In this document: positions 1 through 8,248 of the stretch, piece after piece
How positions within the stretch are numbered: position 1 is the first letter of the stretch
Layout: each line of letters begins with the position of its first letter
Assembly: GCF_000619905.2 (NCBI RefSeq)
Contig: NZ_CP012371.1
Location: forward strand, 2,418,001 to 2,482,000
Direction of reading: 5' to 3'
Length of the DNA stretch: 64,000 nucleotides
Source: Nitrosospira briensis C-128
Lineage (GTDB): Bacteria > Pseudomonadota > Gammaproteobacteria > Burkholderiales > Nitrosomonadaceae
The notes under the pieces: model-generated
Databases searched by the model: none
What the model saw: only the letters and a program-made list of their open reading frames with translations
Told to the model about the DNA's origin: nothing
Position numbers and translations under genes: made by a program

Positions 1-5
1 TCAAA

Positions 6-1358
6 GTGAAAATTCCGCAATATATTTGTGCGTTATTGATTGCAGGAGCAGCTTTACATACTCCACTCCACGCAGCCGATCTGATGGAAATCTATCGTCA
101 AGCGCTGGAAGAGGACGCGCTATATAGCGCGGCGCGTGCTGCTCATATGGCGGCGCAGGAAAGGTTGCCGCAGGGTCGGGCCGGACTCCTTCCCACCCTC
201 TCACTTGCGTTCGTGAAGCGGAGGCAATTCATAGATATCGGAAGTACCACTACGGCTGCGGCTGTCGGAGCGGTCAGGCCGTCTGAAGTGATCATCGATA
301 ACCAGAGTGTGACGATCACGGCAACCCAGCCCATTTATCGCAAGGAAAATTTCGTAATCTATGAACAATCCAAGCTTCAGGTTGCTCAGGCGGACTCACA
401 GTTCATCATTGCAGCACAGGATCTGATACTCCGGGTAGCCCAGGCGTATTTGGATATCCTCACCGCGCAAGTAAACCTGGAGGTCGCGGAGGCTCAAAAA
501 AAGGCAATCTCGGAGCAATTGGAGCAGGCCAAGCGCAACTTTGAGGTGGGCACGACGACTATCGTTGACACTTACGAGGCCCAGGCCCGTTTCGATCTGA
601 CCACATCTCAGGAAATCGCCGCCAAAAATCAGCTGGAAGTGGCGCAACGCACTCTGCAACAGATCATTGGGCATATGCCCGATGAACTCGTACGCCCGAA
701 AGACACTGCCTACGAGTTGCTCAACCTGAAGTACGCGAACATGCAGGATTGGATTACCGTGGCTGAACAGAATAACCTCGCCCTGAAAGTACAGCAATCG
801 GTATACGAAATCGCAAAACAGGACGTGGAACGAGCCAAGGCAGGGCATTATCCCACGCTGGACCTGGTCGCCATATACAGCGACCAGAAAGGCGTCGGCG
901 GTACAATTACCGGTCGGCCAATTAACCTGACCTCAAAAGAAATAGGGATTCAGGTCAGCTTTCCCATATTTCAGGGTTTCGCGGTGCAATCGCAGGTGCG
1001 CGAAGCCCTGGCTATCCAGGAAAGGGTGTTCCAGGAACTGAACAATACCCGGCGCAACAGTGTGCTGCAGGTGAGCCAGCAGTATCTGAATGTTACCAAC
1101 GGTATCGCCCAGGTAAAAGCGCTGAAACAGGCGCTGCTATCAAGCAAGAGCCAGCTGGATTCAACCAAGCTCGGGCAGGAGGTCGGCGTTAGAACGGAGG
1201 TGGACGTATTAAATGCTCAGCAGCTATATTATTCGGCCCGCCGGGATCTCGCCCAGGCGCGAAATAACTTTCTCATGTCAAGATTGAGATTGGAGGCCGA
1301 GGCAGGAGAGTTGGACGAGGATGACTTGAGGGAGGTAAACCAGGCATTGGTGCAATAA
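6..1358 (+). CDS. tolC: TolC-family outer membrane efflux protein
   Basis: Outer-membrane channel subunit of a tripartite efflux or type I secretion system. The 450-residue product begins with a typical signal peptide (cleavage expected after the LHA of TPLHAAD near residue 23) and continues with the long alpha-helical, Gln/Ala-rich repeats of the TolC fold (two repeats, roughly residues 25-230 and 240-445); the length fits the family. The start is a GTG six bases from the window edge, so no ribosome site can be checked and a start further upstream cannot be excluded. The inner-membrane and adaptor partners would lie upstream, outside the window. The substrate cannot be inferred. Confidence 0.88.
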   Translation: MKIPQYICALLIAGAALHTPLHAADLMEIYRQALEEDALYSAARAAHMAAQERLPQGRAGLLPTLSLAFVKRRQFIDIGSTTTAAAVGAVRPSEVIIDNQSVTITATQPIYRKENFVIYEQSKLQVAQADSQFIIAAQDLILRVAQAYLDILTAQVNLEVAEAQKKAISEQLEQAKRNFEVGTTTIVDTYEAQARFDLTTSQEIAAKNQLEVAQRTLQQIIGHMPDELVRPKDTAYELLNLKYANMQDWITVAEQNNLALKVQQSVYEIAKQDVERAKAGHYPTLDLVAIYSDQKGVGGTITGRPINLTSKEIGIQVSFPIFQGFAVQSQVREALAIQERVFQELNNTRRNSVLQVSQQYLNVTNGIAQVKALKQALLSSKSQLDSTKLGQEVGVRTEVDVLNAQQLYYSARRDLAQARNNFLMSRLRLEAEAGELDEDDLREVNQALVQ

Positions 1359-1766
1359 CCTCTTCAAACCTCTTTTTAAATAAGGTTTTTTGACTACGAG
1401 CTCCCTCCCTGCGTTGACGCGCAAGTGGTTGAGTGTTAGATTTTCTCAAAAGGAGAAGTTGCGAGTCGTTTTGACGCATTAATGGCCATTACATTGTATT
1501 GTTCGGGTGCCTGAATGTGCTTTCCGCCAGGAACTGCATTTGCGGTTGAGGCCATCGCAGTACCATGCCTTATCGAGTAAGCTCGCAGCAACGAACGCAG
1601 GAAAACTCCAGCTCGAATTCTCCGTAACATATCGTCGACCATTTATTTACCTGGGCATATCGGCCTAATTCAAGCGAAAACAGGCGTGATCTTCCACGAC
1701 GCCTGTTGCCGTGCCGTTGTATCTTCAAATCGAATATACGTAGCTTGATGGCTACCGAGGCCAACC
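1359..1766. other. Intergenic region, 408 bp, no supported gene
   Basis: Gap between the TolC-type gene and the MutS-like gene. It holds an imperfect hairpin at 1680-1706 (ACAGGCGT pairing with ACGCCTGT) just upstream of the MutS-like gene. A 68-codon minus-strand frame at 1436-1642 has a weak ribosome site but no recognisable product, so it is not called. Confidence 0.5.
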
Positions 1767-3413
1767 ATGAATGAGCCAGCCGTATCTGATACATACCGGG
1801 GTCAGCCGTCTATTCTTTCGACTGGCGACAGGCCGTCGGGCATTCGAGACGCCCGCCCCACGGAAGCCGTCAAAGGCGTGCTGGACGCAAAAACTTTTAG
1901 CGCAATCGAAACGGACCAATTATTTGATTCGCTTAACCATGCCGTCACTCATGCCGGGCAATCGGTGCTTTATCGGTCCCTTGCCCAGCCAGGGACCGAT
2001 GCCGAAGTGACACGGGAAAAACATGAGGCGTTGCGCGAACTGGAATCGGATCCCGGTCTTTACAAAGCTTTGCAGAACTTCGTGGAAACTATGGCAGGGG
2101 GAGAGCAATGTCTTCATCAATTGCTCTACGGTACGTTTACCGGCGGGCTCGCCATCGCTAATTCCAGAGCCGGTAAAGATGAAATGGAATTCAGCGGTTA
2201 CGGTTATCATCAATTCGTCGATGGTACCGCTTTTGTCATCGATATGGTCGAGGCAATGCAAACCCTGCCACAGCCGAAGAGCGCGTATCTGCAGGGCTTA
2301 TTCGACGCGATTCGCGATTTTGGAAACACGCGTACTTATTCCCTGATGCGCGGACCGGTCTATTCCGTGGACGGGAAGCTCAAGACCAGGGACGAAAAAC
2401 CACGTTATCTGCCAATCCCGCGCTTTAGACCATCGATGATTAAACCCCTTCCGATGTTCGGGGCGTTGGGTGCGATAGGCGCAGCGCTTTATTTCTTTCA
2501 GGGCTTGCTGGCCGGCTTCGGCATTTCTTACCTGGGTTACGGAATACTCATGCTGGCGGTACCGGTGCTGCCGGTCCTCCTGATTGCCATTGCCGCGTCC
2601 GACCGCGATTCAGTTATATATCCGCTGCGCAAGCTATTCAAGAACAGCCCCGAGTTGGCGCGACTGCTGGATACGCTGGGAATGATCGATGAGCTTTTGT
2701 CATTTCGCCGTTATTCACTCACATTTGGCGGCAAGATGGTGCTGCCGGAGATATTGGACCGCGAGCGCCATTTCCTGAGTGTTGTCCAAGCCAGGAACCC
2801 GTTGCTTGCCAAAGCGAATCCCGACTATGTGCCAAACGACATTTTACTGGACGATACCGGGCGGCTACTGGTGATCACGGGGCCAAATAGCGGTGGCAAG
2901 ACCGCTTACTGTAAAACAGTGGTTCAGATTCAGCTACTGGGGCAGATCGGTTGTTACATTCCCGCCACCGCGGCGCAACTGGTTCTGGCGGAACGTATTT
3001 TTTATCAGGTGCCGGATCCGGGACATCTGGACGAGGGTATAGGACGCTTTGGCCATGAACTGAAACGAACGCGCGAGATTTTCTTCAGCGCTACGCCTGG
3101 CAGCCTCGTCGTGCTTGATGAGCTGTCGGAGGGGACGACGTTCGAAGAGAAAATGGAGCTTTCCGAGTATGTCCTCGCAGGCTTTTACAAGCTTGGAGCA
3201 AGCACACTGCTTGTTACGCATAACCACGAGTTATGCGAGCGCCTGCAGGAAAGGGGAATGGGCCGTTACCTTCAGGGCGAGTTTCTTCCTGAAGGGCCCA
3301 CCTATCGTTTAATTCCAGGTGTGTCCACGGTAAGCCATGCCGACCGTGTGGCCGCTGCCCTGGGCTTCAGCAAGGAAGACGTGGAGAAATACCTTACGAC
3401 ACGGCGTGTGTGA
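1767..3413 (+). CDS. Orphan MutS-like ATPase with membrane segments
   Basis: A 548-residue protein carrying only the core/lever and ATPase part of MutS. The Walker A is GPNSGGKT near residue 373, followed by the Walker B-like LVVLDELSEGT near 448 and the LLVTHN switch near 482. The N-terminal mismatch-recognition domain of true MutS (with its Phe-X-Glu) is absent. Unusually, residues about 229-276 are strongly hydrophobic (about two transmembrane helices), which canonical MutS lacks. It stands alone, with the next gene 220 bp away. Start ATG preceded by GAGG. It probably belongs to a membrane-associated MutS-like subfamily; the function is unknown and need not be mismatch repair. Confidence 0.85.
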   Translation: MNEPAVSDTYRGQPSILSTGDRPSGIRDARPTEAVKGVLDAKTFSAIETDQLFDSLNHAVTHAGQSVLYRSLAQPGTDAEVTREKHEALRELESDPGLYKALQNFVETMAGGEQCLHQLLYGTFTGGLAIANSRAGKDEMEFSGYGYHQFVDGTAFVIDMVEAMQTLPQPKSAYLQGLFDAIRDFGNTRTYSLMRGPVYSVDGKLKTRDEKPRYLPIPRFRPSMIKPLPMFGALGAIGAALYFFQGLLAGFGISYLGYGILMLAVPVLPVLLIAIAASDRDSVIYPLRKLFKNSPELARLLDTLGMIDELLSFRRYSLTFGGKMVLPEILDRERHFLSVVQARNPLLAKANPDYVPNDILLDDTGRLLVITGPNSGGKTAYCKTVVQIQLLGQIGCYIPATAAQLVLAERIFYQVPDPGHLDEGIGRFGHELKRTREIFFSATPGSLVVLDELSEGTTFEEKMELSEYVLAGFYKLGASTLLVTHNHELCERLQERGMGRYLQGEFLPEGPTYRLIPGVSTVSHADRVAAALGFSKEDVEKYLTTRRV

Positions 3414-3633
3414 GCGCAAGGCAAAGGACTGTTTTTGTATTGGATGTGTTGATGCAGATAGGTGAATGTGCTTTGATCTTTTCATTTCGTTGCGTTATCT
3501 ATTATTGAATTACACCCTCAATCGTCCGGTCTGAAAATCGGCCTGGGGTGTAAAAGCTGTGGAGTACCGCAACAATGCAGTTTCGAACGTCGCTTATAAA
3601 TTTTGAGTCCAACGAGCTGACCGGGGGTCAGCC

Positions 3634-4626
3634 ATGCTGAAGTCATTGGTTACAGGTGCGAATGGATTCGTCGGTTCGGCGGTCGCACGTTGTTTGCTTA
3701 ACGCAGGTCACGAGGTGCGGTGCCTGGTCAGGCCGGGGAGTGACCGCAGAAATCTTTATCAACTACCTGTTGAGATCTCGGAAGGAGATCTGCGCTCTGC
3801 TCCATCACTGAAACGTGCGGTCGCGGGTTGCGATAATTTATTTCATGTTGCCGCCGATTACCGGCTCTGGGTGCCGAATCCTGAAACCATGTATGACATC
3901 AACGTAAAGGGGACTCAGGCGCTGATCCTGGCTGCCGCCGAAGCGGGAATGAGACGCATGGTATATACCAGCAGCGTGGCGACGCTGGGAACGACTCAGG
4001 ACGGCGTCCCTGCAAACGAAGACACACCCTCGAGTCTCCTGGCCATGAATGGGCACTACAAGCGATCCAAGTTCATGGCGGAACAGGTAGTCCAGCGGAT
4101 GACCGATGAGCATAAGCTGCATTTGCTGATAGTGAATCCGTCTACGCCGATGGGGCCGCGCGACATAAGACCCACGCCGACGGGGCGTATAGTCGTTGAC
4201 ACCTTGCGCGGCCGTATGCCAGCCTATGTGAATACCGGTTTGAACGTCGCGCATTCCGATGACATTGCCCGGGGCCACCTGCTGGCCTATGCACATGGAA
4301 AACCAGGAGAGCGTTATATCCTTGGGGGCGAAAACATGACATTGCTGCAGATATTGCAAGCAATAGACAAGATCAGCGGTAAGCGGAAAAAGCGGGTCAG
4401 CCTTCCCGTCAAGTTGATTCTCCCCGCTGCCTGGTTAATGGAAAAAATGGCAATGGTCACGAATGTTGAGCCGCGCGTGACAGTGGACAGCGTGCGTATG
4501 GCCAAACAAAAGATGTTTTACTCCAGCGACAAGGCCATACGTGAATTGGGTTACCAGTACCGGCCAGCGACGGAAGCGCTTGAAGATGCGATGAACTGGT
4601 TTCTGGCCAATGGCTATTGCGGGTAG
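3634..4626 (+). CDS. hpnA: Hopanoid-associated sugar epimerase HpnA
   Basis: NAD-dependent epimerase/dehydratase of the extended short-chain dehydrogenase superfamily, 330 residues. The Rossmann motif TGANGFVGSA is at residues 7-16; the catalytic Ser-x-Tyr-x3-Lys region includes YTSSVA near 111 and GHYKRSK near 140. The sequence matches the type named HpnA, found in hopanoid-producing bacteria and proposed to act on the sugar part of extended hopanoids. No other hpn gene is adjacent, so the role rests on family resemblance. Start ATG at 3634 after a G-rich stretch. Confidence 0.82.
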   Translation: MLKSLVTGANGFVGSAVARCLLNAGHEVRCLVRPGSDRRNLYQLPVEISEGDLRSAPSLKRAVAGCDNLFHVAADYRLWVPNPETMYDINVKGTQALILAAAEAGMRRMVYTSSVATLGTTQDGVPANEDTPSSLLAMNGHYKRSKFMAEQVVQRMTDEHKLHLLIVNPSTPMGPRDIRPTPTGRIVVDTLRGRMPAYVNTGLNVAHSDDIARGHLLAYAHGKPGERYILGGENMTLLQILQAIDKISGKRKKRVSLPVKLILPAAWLMEKMAMVTNVEPRVTVDSVRMAKQKMFYSSDKAIRELGYQYRPATEALEDAMNWFLANGYCG

Positions 4627-4801
4627 ATTTTTTCGGGCGCTGCAAGCTTACGCAGTGAGTTCCACGGTGCAAACCGGCCGAATAATGCATAATCATTATC
4701 TTCCGATCCAAAACACTCATGGCTTCGATAGCCGACGAACCCTGGTTATTTGCAGAGATGCCGCCATCCATGAGCAGCACTCTGCAGTTGTAAGGGTAAG
4801 T

Positions 4802-5296
4802 TCAAAATGCGCTGGCGCTGGTGCCTTGCCCATCTGCGACAGGTTTGCCATTGTGGGTTTTCGTGATAGTTTTATTTTTGAACTTGAGCGGGGTGAAGCG
4901 GGCGGCGGTTACCTCTTGTTCCGGTAGCTCAACAAATACGGTCACCACCGATTCTGGTGAAACGACGAAGTCTCCCGTTCCTTTAAGCAAATTATTACCT
5001 GCCGGTTCCAGCTTGATCGAGATCTTGTTTTTGGCCTTGCCGGTTTGAACGGTTGCCTTGCCTGTACCGCCCTCGGTGCTGAGATTACGGTCGGCATGAT
5101 CCATTACATAGAGTACGATTTCCTTATCCCTGGCGACAAGCTCCAGATGATACGGTCCGGCCATGCGCGTTTGTCCGCCATGAGCCGACTCCTTGGAATC
5201 GAAATATTCCTCGGTATGGGCTCCGGCAGGTAAGGCAATAGCGAAAGTAAAAGCAAAGGCAGATCCAAACAGAATGGTAGATATGAACTTATTCAT
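4802..5296 (-). CDS. Secreted protein of unknown function
   Basis: A 164-residue protein with a clear signal peptide (MNKF followed by a hydrophobic run ending ALPAGAHT, cleavage near residue 26) and a strong ribosome site (GAGGAGAATCAAG before the ATG). The mature part is beta-rich with a Gly/His-containing start (HTEEYFD, AHGGQ) and a segment reading LYVMDHAD, suggestive of a small periplasmic beta-sandwich. The family is not recognised with certainty. It faces hpnA tail to tail and is followed on its 5' side by a repeat element, so it appears monocistronic. A metal-related role is possible but only a guess. Confidence 0.7.
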   Translation of the reverse strand: MNKFISTILFGSAFAFTFAIALPAGAHTEEYFDSKESAHGGQTRMAGPYHLELVARDKEIVLYVMDHADRNLSTEGGTGKATVQTGKAKNKISIKLEPAGNNLLKGTGDFVVSPESVVTVFVELPEQEVTAARFTPLKFKNKTITKTHNGKPVADGQGTSASAF

Positions 5297-5329
5297 CTTG
5301 ATTCTCCTCGATAATTGAAATAAGTCGTT

Positions 5330-5508
5330 AACCCAGATAATTCATTTAGGACGCGAGATGATGGCGAGGCAGGTTGCGAGACAGTTTTGCCGGTTGAGAG
5401 AAGTCCATAGCTTGGTCTATGGACGCCGAGCAAGCGGCGAAAATGGCCGCAAACTGACCGCCAGCACTCGCGTAGGCTCGCAGAGCCGTCTAATAGATTA
5501 TCTGGGTT
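5330..5508. repeat. MITE-like element, 179 bp with inverted ends
   Basis: The stretch is bounded by inverted copies of AACCCAGATAAT (5330-5341 and 5497-5508) and contains an internal palindrome TCCATAG-N6-CTATGGA at 5404-5423. It has no coding potential and lies between the secreted protein gene and the tri-haem cytochrome gene. The structure (short inverted termini, palindromic core, no gene) is that of a miniature inverted-repeat element; only one copy was seen in this window. Confidence 0.55.
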
Positions 5509-5600
5509 TAATGCCCATCACTGATGCTCCGTAGTACCAACGCGTATGCCAACGTATTACGGATAATAAAGTCTGTTGGCACAATCTTTCAATGCGCAAT

Positions 5601-6902
5601 TCATTGCGCACCCTTCCTGCTCCGATCAACCTGGGCCGCCGTAACCAGAGTGCCCCGATTACCCCATGCATTGCGGATATAAGACAAGACCAGCGCAATC
5701 TCCTCATCGCGCAGGATCTGTGCAAACGGTGGCATGCCATAAGGTCGCGGATTGCTTGCGATGACTGGTGCATAGCCGCCGTTGAGAATGCTGCGGATTG
5801 CATTGATCGGGGAGGCCAGTGTGATGCCGCGGTTGCCCGCCAGCGCCGGATAAGCGCCGGGTGCGCCTTGCCCCAGATTTCCATGGCAATCCTGACAGTG
5901 CGTCTCGTAGATCTCGCCACCTTGGCGGAGCAGCCTGTCGACTTCTTCCGTCAGCGCAGGGGCTATCCCTCTGGAGCGTGGATCGGTTTCAGGCAGCGAC
6001 TTCAGGTAGGTAGCCATGGCATAGGCATCCTCCTTCGTCAGATATTGAAGACTTTGACTGACGACATCCGCCATCGGTCCTGTTGTGATTGCACGGCTCG
6101 ACAAGCCTGTCCGGAGTAATTGGACAATGTCCTCGACCGGCCAGTCGGAAGTGCTGGCCTCCTGGAGAGATGTCAGAGAGGGAGCGTACCAGTTCGAGCC
6201 CATGAGTTGCCCCCCCCCGAATAGTTCGCCCTGGCTTGCGCCGAACGGGTTCCGGGCGGTATGGCAAGCGTTGCAGTGGCCGAGTCCTTGCACCAGATAG
6301 GCTCCCCGGTTCCATTCATCGCTCTTTGCGTCATCAGCTCGATAAACGCCTTGCTCGAAGTAAAAAGCGCGCCAGATATAAATGAGTGGACGGAAGTTGA
6401 AAGGAAAATGGATCTGGTTCGGTCGATTGCGCTGCTGAGCAGGGGGGAGCGATTGAAGATAGGCGAAGATTGCATCGGAATCCTCCCGCGTGATCTTCGT
6501 ATATTCCGTGTAGGGAAATGCGGGATATAAAGGGCTGCCGTTACGTGCCTTGCCATCGTGCAGTGCCCGCCAGAAGTCCTCCTCATTCCAGAGTCCAATA
6601 CCGGTTTCCGGATCGGGCGTAATATTAGGCGTAATGAATGTCCCGATGGACGTGTCGAGGACGTGTCCTCCCGCGTAGGGTCGCCCACCCTGTGTCGTGT
6701 GGCAGCCCATGCAATTGCCGGCCTGCGCGAGATAGGTCCCGCGCGCTCGCAGTTGCTGTTGTGCTTGCCGCCCGGTAATGCCATCCGGCTTTGCGGATGG
6801 CGATTCTACGCCTGCAGGAACAGAGGAGGAGCTTACCGGTACCATGAAAATGCCGAGGCCTGTCAACCCGGCAAGCACAGCAGCCGAGAGAATACGTTTC
6901 AT
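5601..6902 (-). CDS. Tri-haem cytochrome c (dehydrogenase-subunit type)
   Basis: A 433-residue periplasmic c-type cytochrome with three haem-binding motifs: CMGCH at 64-68, CNACH at 210-214 and CQDCH at 336-340, preceded by an N-terminal signal segment (MKRILSAAVLAGLTGLG). Three tandem cytochrome c domains in this layout are typical of the electron-transfer subunit of membrane-bound alcohol, aldehyde or gluconate dehydrogenases; no catalytic subunit is present nearby. Its ATG overlaps the TGA of the upstream di-haem cytochrome gene (ATGA), so the two are translationally coupled and probably work as a pair. The electron donor is unknown. Confidence 0.85.
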   Translation of the reverse strand: MKRILSAAVLAGLTGLGIFMVPVSSSSVPAGVESPSAKPDGITGRQAQQQLRARGTYLAQAGNCMGCHTTQGGRPYAGGHVLDTSIGTFITPNITPDPETGIGLWNEEDFWRALHDGKARNGSPLYPAFPYTEYTKITREDSDAIFAYLQSLPPAQQRNRPNQIHFPFNFRPLIYIWRAFYFEQGVYRADDAKSDEWNRGAYLVQGLGHCNACHTARNPFGASQGELFGGGQLMGSNWYAPSLTSLQEASTSDWPVEDIVQLLRTGLSSRAITTGPMADVVSQSLQYLTKEDAYAMATYLKSLPETDPRSRGIAPALTEEVDRLLRQGGEIYETHCQDCHGNLGQGAPGAYPALAGNRGITLASPINAIRSILNGGYAPVIASNPRPYGMPPFAQILRDEEIALVLSYIRNAWGNRGTLVTAAQVDRSRKGAQ

Positions 6903-7633
6903 TGCAACCCTCCGGATGGGAGGACGATGCTGCTGCAGCGCATGGCCAGTTTACTGTGGAGAGGCGCCGCCGGGCTTGCCGCGCGCGCTGAGAGGACTTC
7001 GGAAACCGGTTGCGCGGCCAGCCATGCTGCAATGGCGCTCGACTCGCTGGTCGTGAGCTGTTTTGCGATTTCGGACATGCAGTCGGGCGTTTCTCCACGC
7101 ATTGCTCCGCCATTCTGCCAGTTACCGAACTGGGCGATGATATAGACCCGCGGCAGACCCAGCAGGCCGGGAATGAAGGGCTCCGTTCCCATCAGATCTT
7201 TGCCGTGACATTCAACGCATGCGGGAATTTTACGGCCGGGGTCGCCCTGAGTAATAAGTCTGCGGGCAAGCTCAACTTCGGCAGGCGACGACTTTAGCGG
7301 CTCGGGTGGAGGAAAAGCCTGCTTCAACGAAGCGAAATAGGCTGCCATATCGCGCAGGTATTGATCGGGCAAACCTTCAAGCAGCAACGCCATGGGCCGA
7401 TAGTGGCGCCGTTCGTCACGGAAATTGCGCAGCTGATTGAACAGGTAGCCCTCCGGCTTGCCGGCAATGCGCGGATAGTATGCGTCTCTCCCCTGTTTGT
7501 CCTCTTTGCCATGACAGGCAGTGCAGGCCTTTACCCGCTCCGCCATCGTGTCGGGTACGTCAACCGGGGGAATCCCGGTGGCGATGGTGTGGTCGGCAAA
7601 AAACAGAAAAGCGATCAGGACAACTCGTATCAT
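6899..7633 (-). CDS. Di-haem cytochrome c4-like protein
   Basis: Two-domain c-type cytochrome of 244 residues from the chosen ATG, with CTACH at 37-41 and CVECH at 139-143, an N-terminal hydrophobic signal segment (MIRVVLIAFLFFAD), and Met residues that could serve as distal ligands (RPMALL, GGAMRGE). This is the cytochrome c4 pattern. The frame remains open to a start at 7717, but the ATG at 7633 places the signal peptide at the N terminus and is preferred. It is coupled to the tri-haem cytochrome by a 4-base overlap and follows csoR by 73 bp, so it may be read from the copper operon promoter. Confidence 0.83.
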   Translation of the reverse strand: MIRVVLIAFLFFADHTIATGIPPVDVPDTMAERVKACTACHGKEDKQGRDAYYPRIAGKPEGYLFNQLRNFRDERRHYRPMALLLEGLPDQYLRDMAAYFASLKQAFPPPEPLKSSPAEVELARRLITQGDPGRKIPACVECHGKDLMGTEPFIPGLLGLPRVYIIAQFGNWQNGGAMRGETPDCMSEIAKQLTTSESSAIAAWLAAQPVSEVLSARAASPAAPLHSKLAMRCSSIVLPSGGLQ

Positions 7634-7706
7634 TGCGTTCTCTATGTTTAGTTCGTTTAACCGGATGCACGGCAAGATCAACCGGAATTTCGCAGCCCTG
7701 CTGCCA

Positions 7707-8027
7707 CTACCGCGCAAATTTCCGCACTACCGCCATCAGCTCATCAATCGCCTCATCGCCCCGGCCTGATTTGATGGCGCCTTGCATGCATCCGTGGGTA
7801 TGGTTCTCCAATAACAGCATGGCCACGGCATCAAGTGCGGATTGCAGCGCGGAGACCTGGTTCAGGATGTCAACGCAATAACGATCTTCCGATATCATTT
7901 TGTTGACACCCCGTACCTGTCCCTCGATGCGGTTGAGCCGCTTTATCAGCGCTTCCTTGCCTGGTTGCACCACCGTCTGCGGTGCATGACACGGCTTCTT
8001 GCTAGTTGACGACTTCAAAACCGGCAC
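7707..8027 (-). CDS. csoR: CsoR-family copper-sensing repressor
   Basis: A 106-residue all-helical repressor of the CsoR/RcnR (DUF156) family. The [12 protein letters not shown] helix and the Cu(I) ligands are visible: Cys in RYCVDIL and the His-x3-Cys in ENHTHGC. In this family Cu(I) binding releases DNA from tetramers. The start is uncertain: the GTG at 8027 overlaps the end of copZ by 26 bp, and GTG codons 18-19 residues later are alternatives. The extension before [13 protein letters not shown] contains KKPCHAP and may not be translated. Two CsoR-like boxes lie over the promoter of the operon it closes, which suggests autoregulation. Confidence 0.88.
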   Translation of the reverse strand: MPVLKSSTSKKPCHAPQTVVQPGKEALIKRLNRIEGQVRGVNKMISEDRYCVDILNQVSALQSALDAVAMLLLENHTHGCMQGAIKSGRGDEAIDELMAVVRKFAR

Positions 8028-8211
8028 CTTCGATAGCGTCCTTGAGCTGGTTGGGTTTAGTAGTGGCAGCGTCGTACTGGATGGTCACCTGTTTCTGTTC
8101 GAGAGAAACATCCGCACTGTCCACGCCAGGAATTTTCTCCAGCACGCTCTTCACACTGTTGACGCAGCCCATGCAGGTCATTCCCTTGATTTTTATGACT
8201 TCCGTTTGCAT
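8002..8211 (-). CDS. copZ: CopZ-like copper chaperone (HMA domain)
   Basis: A single heavy-metal-associated domain of 69 residues (from ATG 8211) with the Cu(I)-binding motif GMTCMGC at residues 9-15 and the usual beta-alpha-beta-beta-alpha-beta pattern ending in AGFEVVN. It would deliver Cu(I) to CopA and to the repressor. An AAGGAG ribosome site sits 7 bases before ATG 8211, which decides against the upstream in-frame start at 8244. It lies 37 bp downstream of copA and overlaps csoR, consistent with one transcript. Confidence 0.9.
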   Translation of the reverse strand: MQTEVIKIKGMTCMGCVNSVKSVLEKIPGVDSADVSLEQKQVTIQYDAATTKPNQLKDAIEGAGFEVVN

Positions 8212-8248
8212 TTTCGTACTCCTTACGTTAAGTGAATCGAACAACTGC

